This document shows, one piece after another, positions 7,822 through 8,040 of a DNA stretch of 8,040 bases. The notes below the pieces were generated by a model. That model was not told the DNA's origin, made no database searches, and saw nothing but the letters and a program-made list of their open reading frames with translations. Positions within the stretch are counted from its first letter, which is position 1, and each line of letters begins with the position of its first letter. Source of the DNA: Anaerolineales bacterium. Its GTDB lineage: Bacteria; Chloroflexota; Anaerolineae; Promineifilales; Promineifilaceae. The DNA lies in assembly GCA_020432595.1 (NCBI GenBank), contig JAGQGA010000229.1, positions 1-8,040 of the forward strand, read 5' to 3'. The translations under genes were made by a program, and so were the position numbers.

Positions 7822-7894
7822 ATTGGAGATTGGAGATTGGAAATTGCCATTAGTGCAGCGACAATCTCCAATCTCTAATCTCCAATCTCTAATT
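7822..7894. repeat. Heptanucleotide array D with inverted arms (GGAGATT)
   Basis: The left arm at 7822-7846 is tandem GGAGATT units. A 15-base loop (7847-7861) is followed by CTCCAAT/CTCTAAT units at 7862-7894. Bases 7822-7846 pair with 7862-7886 at 23 of 25 positions. It uses the same unit as array B, 3.6 kb away. The right arm runs into the polX stop codon, so the repeat supplies the last codons of that gene. There is no T-run on the minus strand after the hairpin. Confidence 0.85.
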
Positions 7895-8040
7895 CTTCTC
7901 CCGCAAAAACGCCAGCAATTTTTCCAGCGGCCAGGTGTTAACCACGTTTTCGGCCGTGGCCCAGCCGCGCTGGGCAGTGGCGATGCCGTAGTGGAGCAGG
8001 TCAAAATGGCTGACGTGGTGGGCATCGCAGTTGATGGCGA
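7889..8040 (-). CDS. polX: DNA polymerase X (PHP-domain family), C-terminal end (5' end outside window)
   Basis: The last 49 residues before the TAG at 7889-7891 are visible, reading in from the right edge (first full codon ends at 8038). The sequence begins AINCDAHHVSHFDLL and continues YGIATAQRGWATAENVVNTW. This matches the end of bacterial PolX proteins, where the C-terminal PHP phosphoesterase domain closes with a D-A-H metal motif, then a gly-ile/val-ala-x-ala-x-x-gly-trp helix and a V-x-N-T turn. PolX is a gap-filling repair polymerase with 3'-5' exonuclease activity from the PHP domain. The polymerase domain is not in the window, so a stand-alone PHP protein remains possible. Its stop codon and final codon are within heptamer array D. 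It heads the visible minus-strand gene group. Confidence 0.8.
   Translation of the reverse strand, partial: AINCDAHHVSHFDLLHYGIATAQRGWATAENVVNTWPLEKLLAFLREKN

Noticed and set aside
7812..7871. Upstream in-frame start of the SH3-like protein
   Set aside because: The extra 20 residues come from heptamer array D; the ATG at 7811 gives the usual short polar N-terminus before a membrane helix.
7801..8025. Minus-strand open frame (74 codons) at the right edge
   Set aside because: It is out of frame with the recognisable PolX C-terminus, and its tail is read from heptamer repeats.

Overview
The window (8,040 bases, fairly GC-rich) looks like chromosomal DNA of a free-living bacterium, most likely a Chloroflexota member of the Anaerolineae/Ardenticatenia type. 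That placement is an inference. It rests on the gene style: a membrane-anchored Ser/Thr kinase with a long Thr/Pro linker and a small extracytoplasmic domain, an adjoining low-complexity lipoprotein, an ABC-2 permease, and a single-pass protein with an SH3-like domain. No rRNA, tRNA, CRISPR array, transposase or phage gene was seen.

Layout. Plus strand, 1-4113: the 3' part of an ABC-2/ABCG-type permease (cut by the left edge), a lipoprotein whose start overlaps the permease stop, and a PknB-type Ser/Thr kinase. These three look like one envelope signalling/transport unit. Plus strand, 4269-5783: a complete glycerol kinase (glpK), separated from the kinase by a long hairpin with a T-run. Minus strand, reading from the right edge: the C-terminus of a PHP-domain DNA polymerase X (8040-7889), a membrane-anchored SH3-like protein (7811-7284) and a COG0402 amidohydrolase of the MTA/SAH deaminase type (7209-5881). 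The amidohydrolase converges on glpK.

Two layers of repeated sequence are the most unusual part. First, the palindrome AACGGCCGTT occurs 11 times, six of them inside a perfect AAACGGCCGTTT. Ten copies are inside genes, on both strands and in all three reading frames. Chance would give about 0.01 copies, so this behaves like a highly iterated palindrome, comparable in style to HIP1 of cyanobacteria but with a different sequence.

Second, four of the five intergenic spacers are mostly filled by short heptanucleotide arrays followed by their own inverted copies, so each spacer is a 25-35 bp hairpin. Three different heptamer units are used in the same architecture: CAGTAAT/CGGTAAT, GGAGATT (twice) and GGGGAGT. 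They resemble in style the short tandemly repeated repetitive (STRR) heptamers of filamentous cyanobacteria. One has a T-run and is a credible terminator, one supplies the stop codon of the upstream gene, one abuts a start codon, and one contains a G-quadruplex motif.

Functionally, the kinase and the ABC permease are the most suggestive pair. The arrangement recalls the M. tuberculosis PknF/Rv1747 kinase and FHA-ABC-transporter pair, and the kinase carries two TxVEP motifs in its cytosolic linker. Whether the transporter here has an FHA domain lies outside the window.
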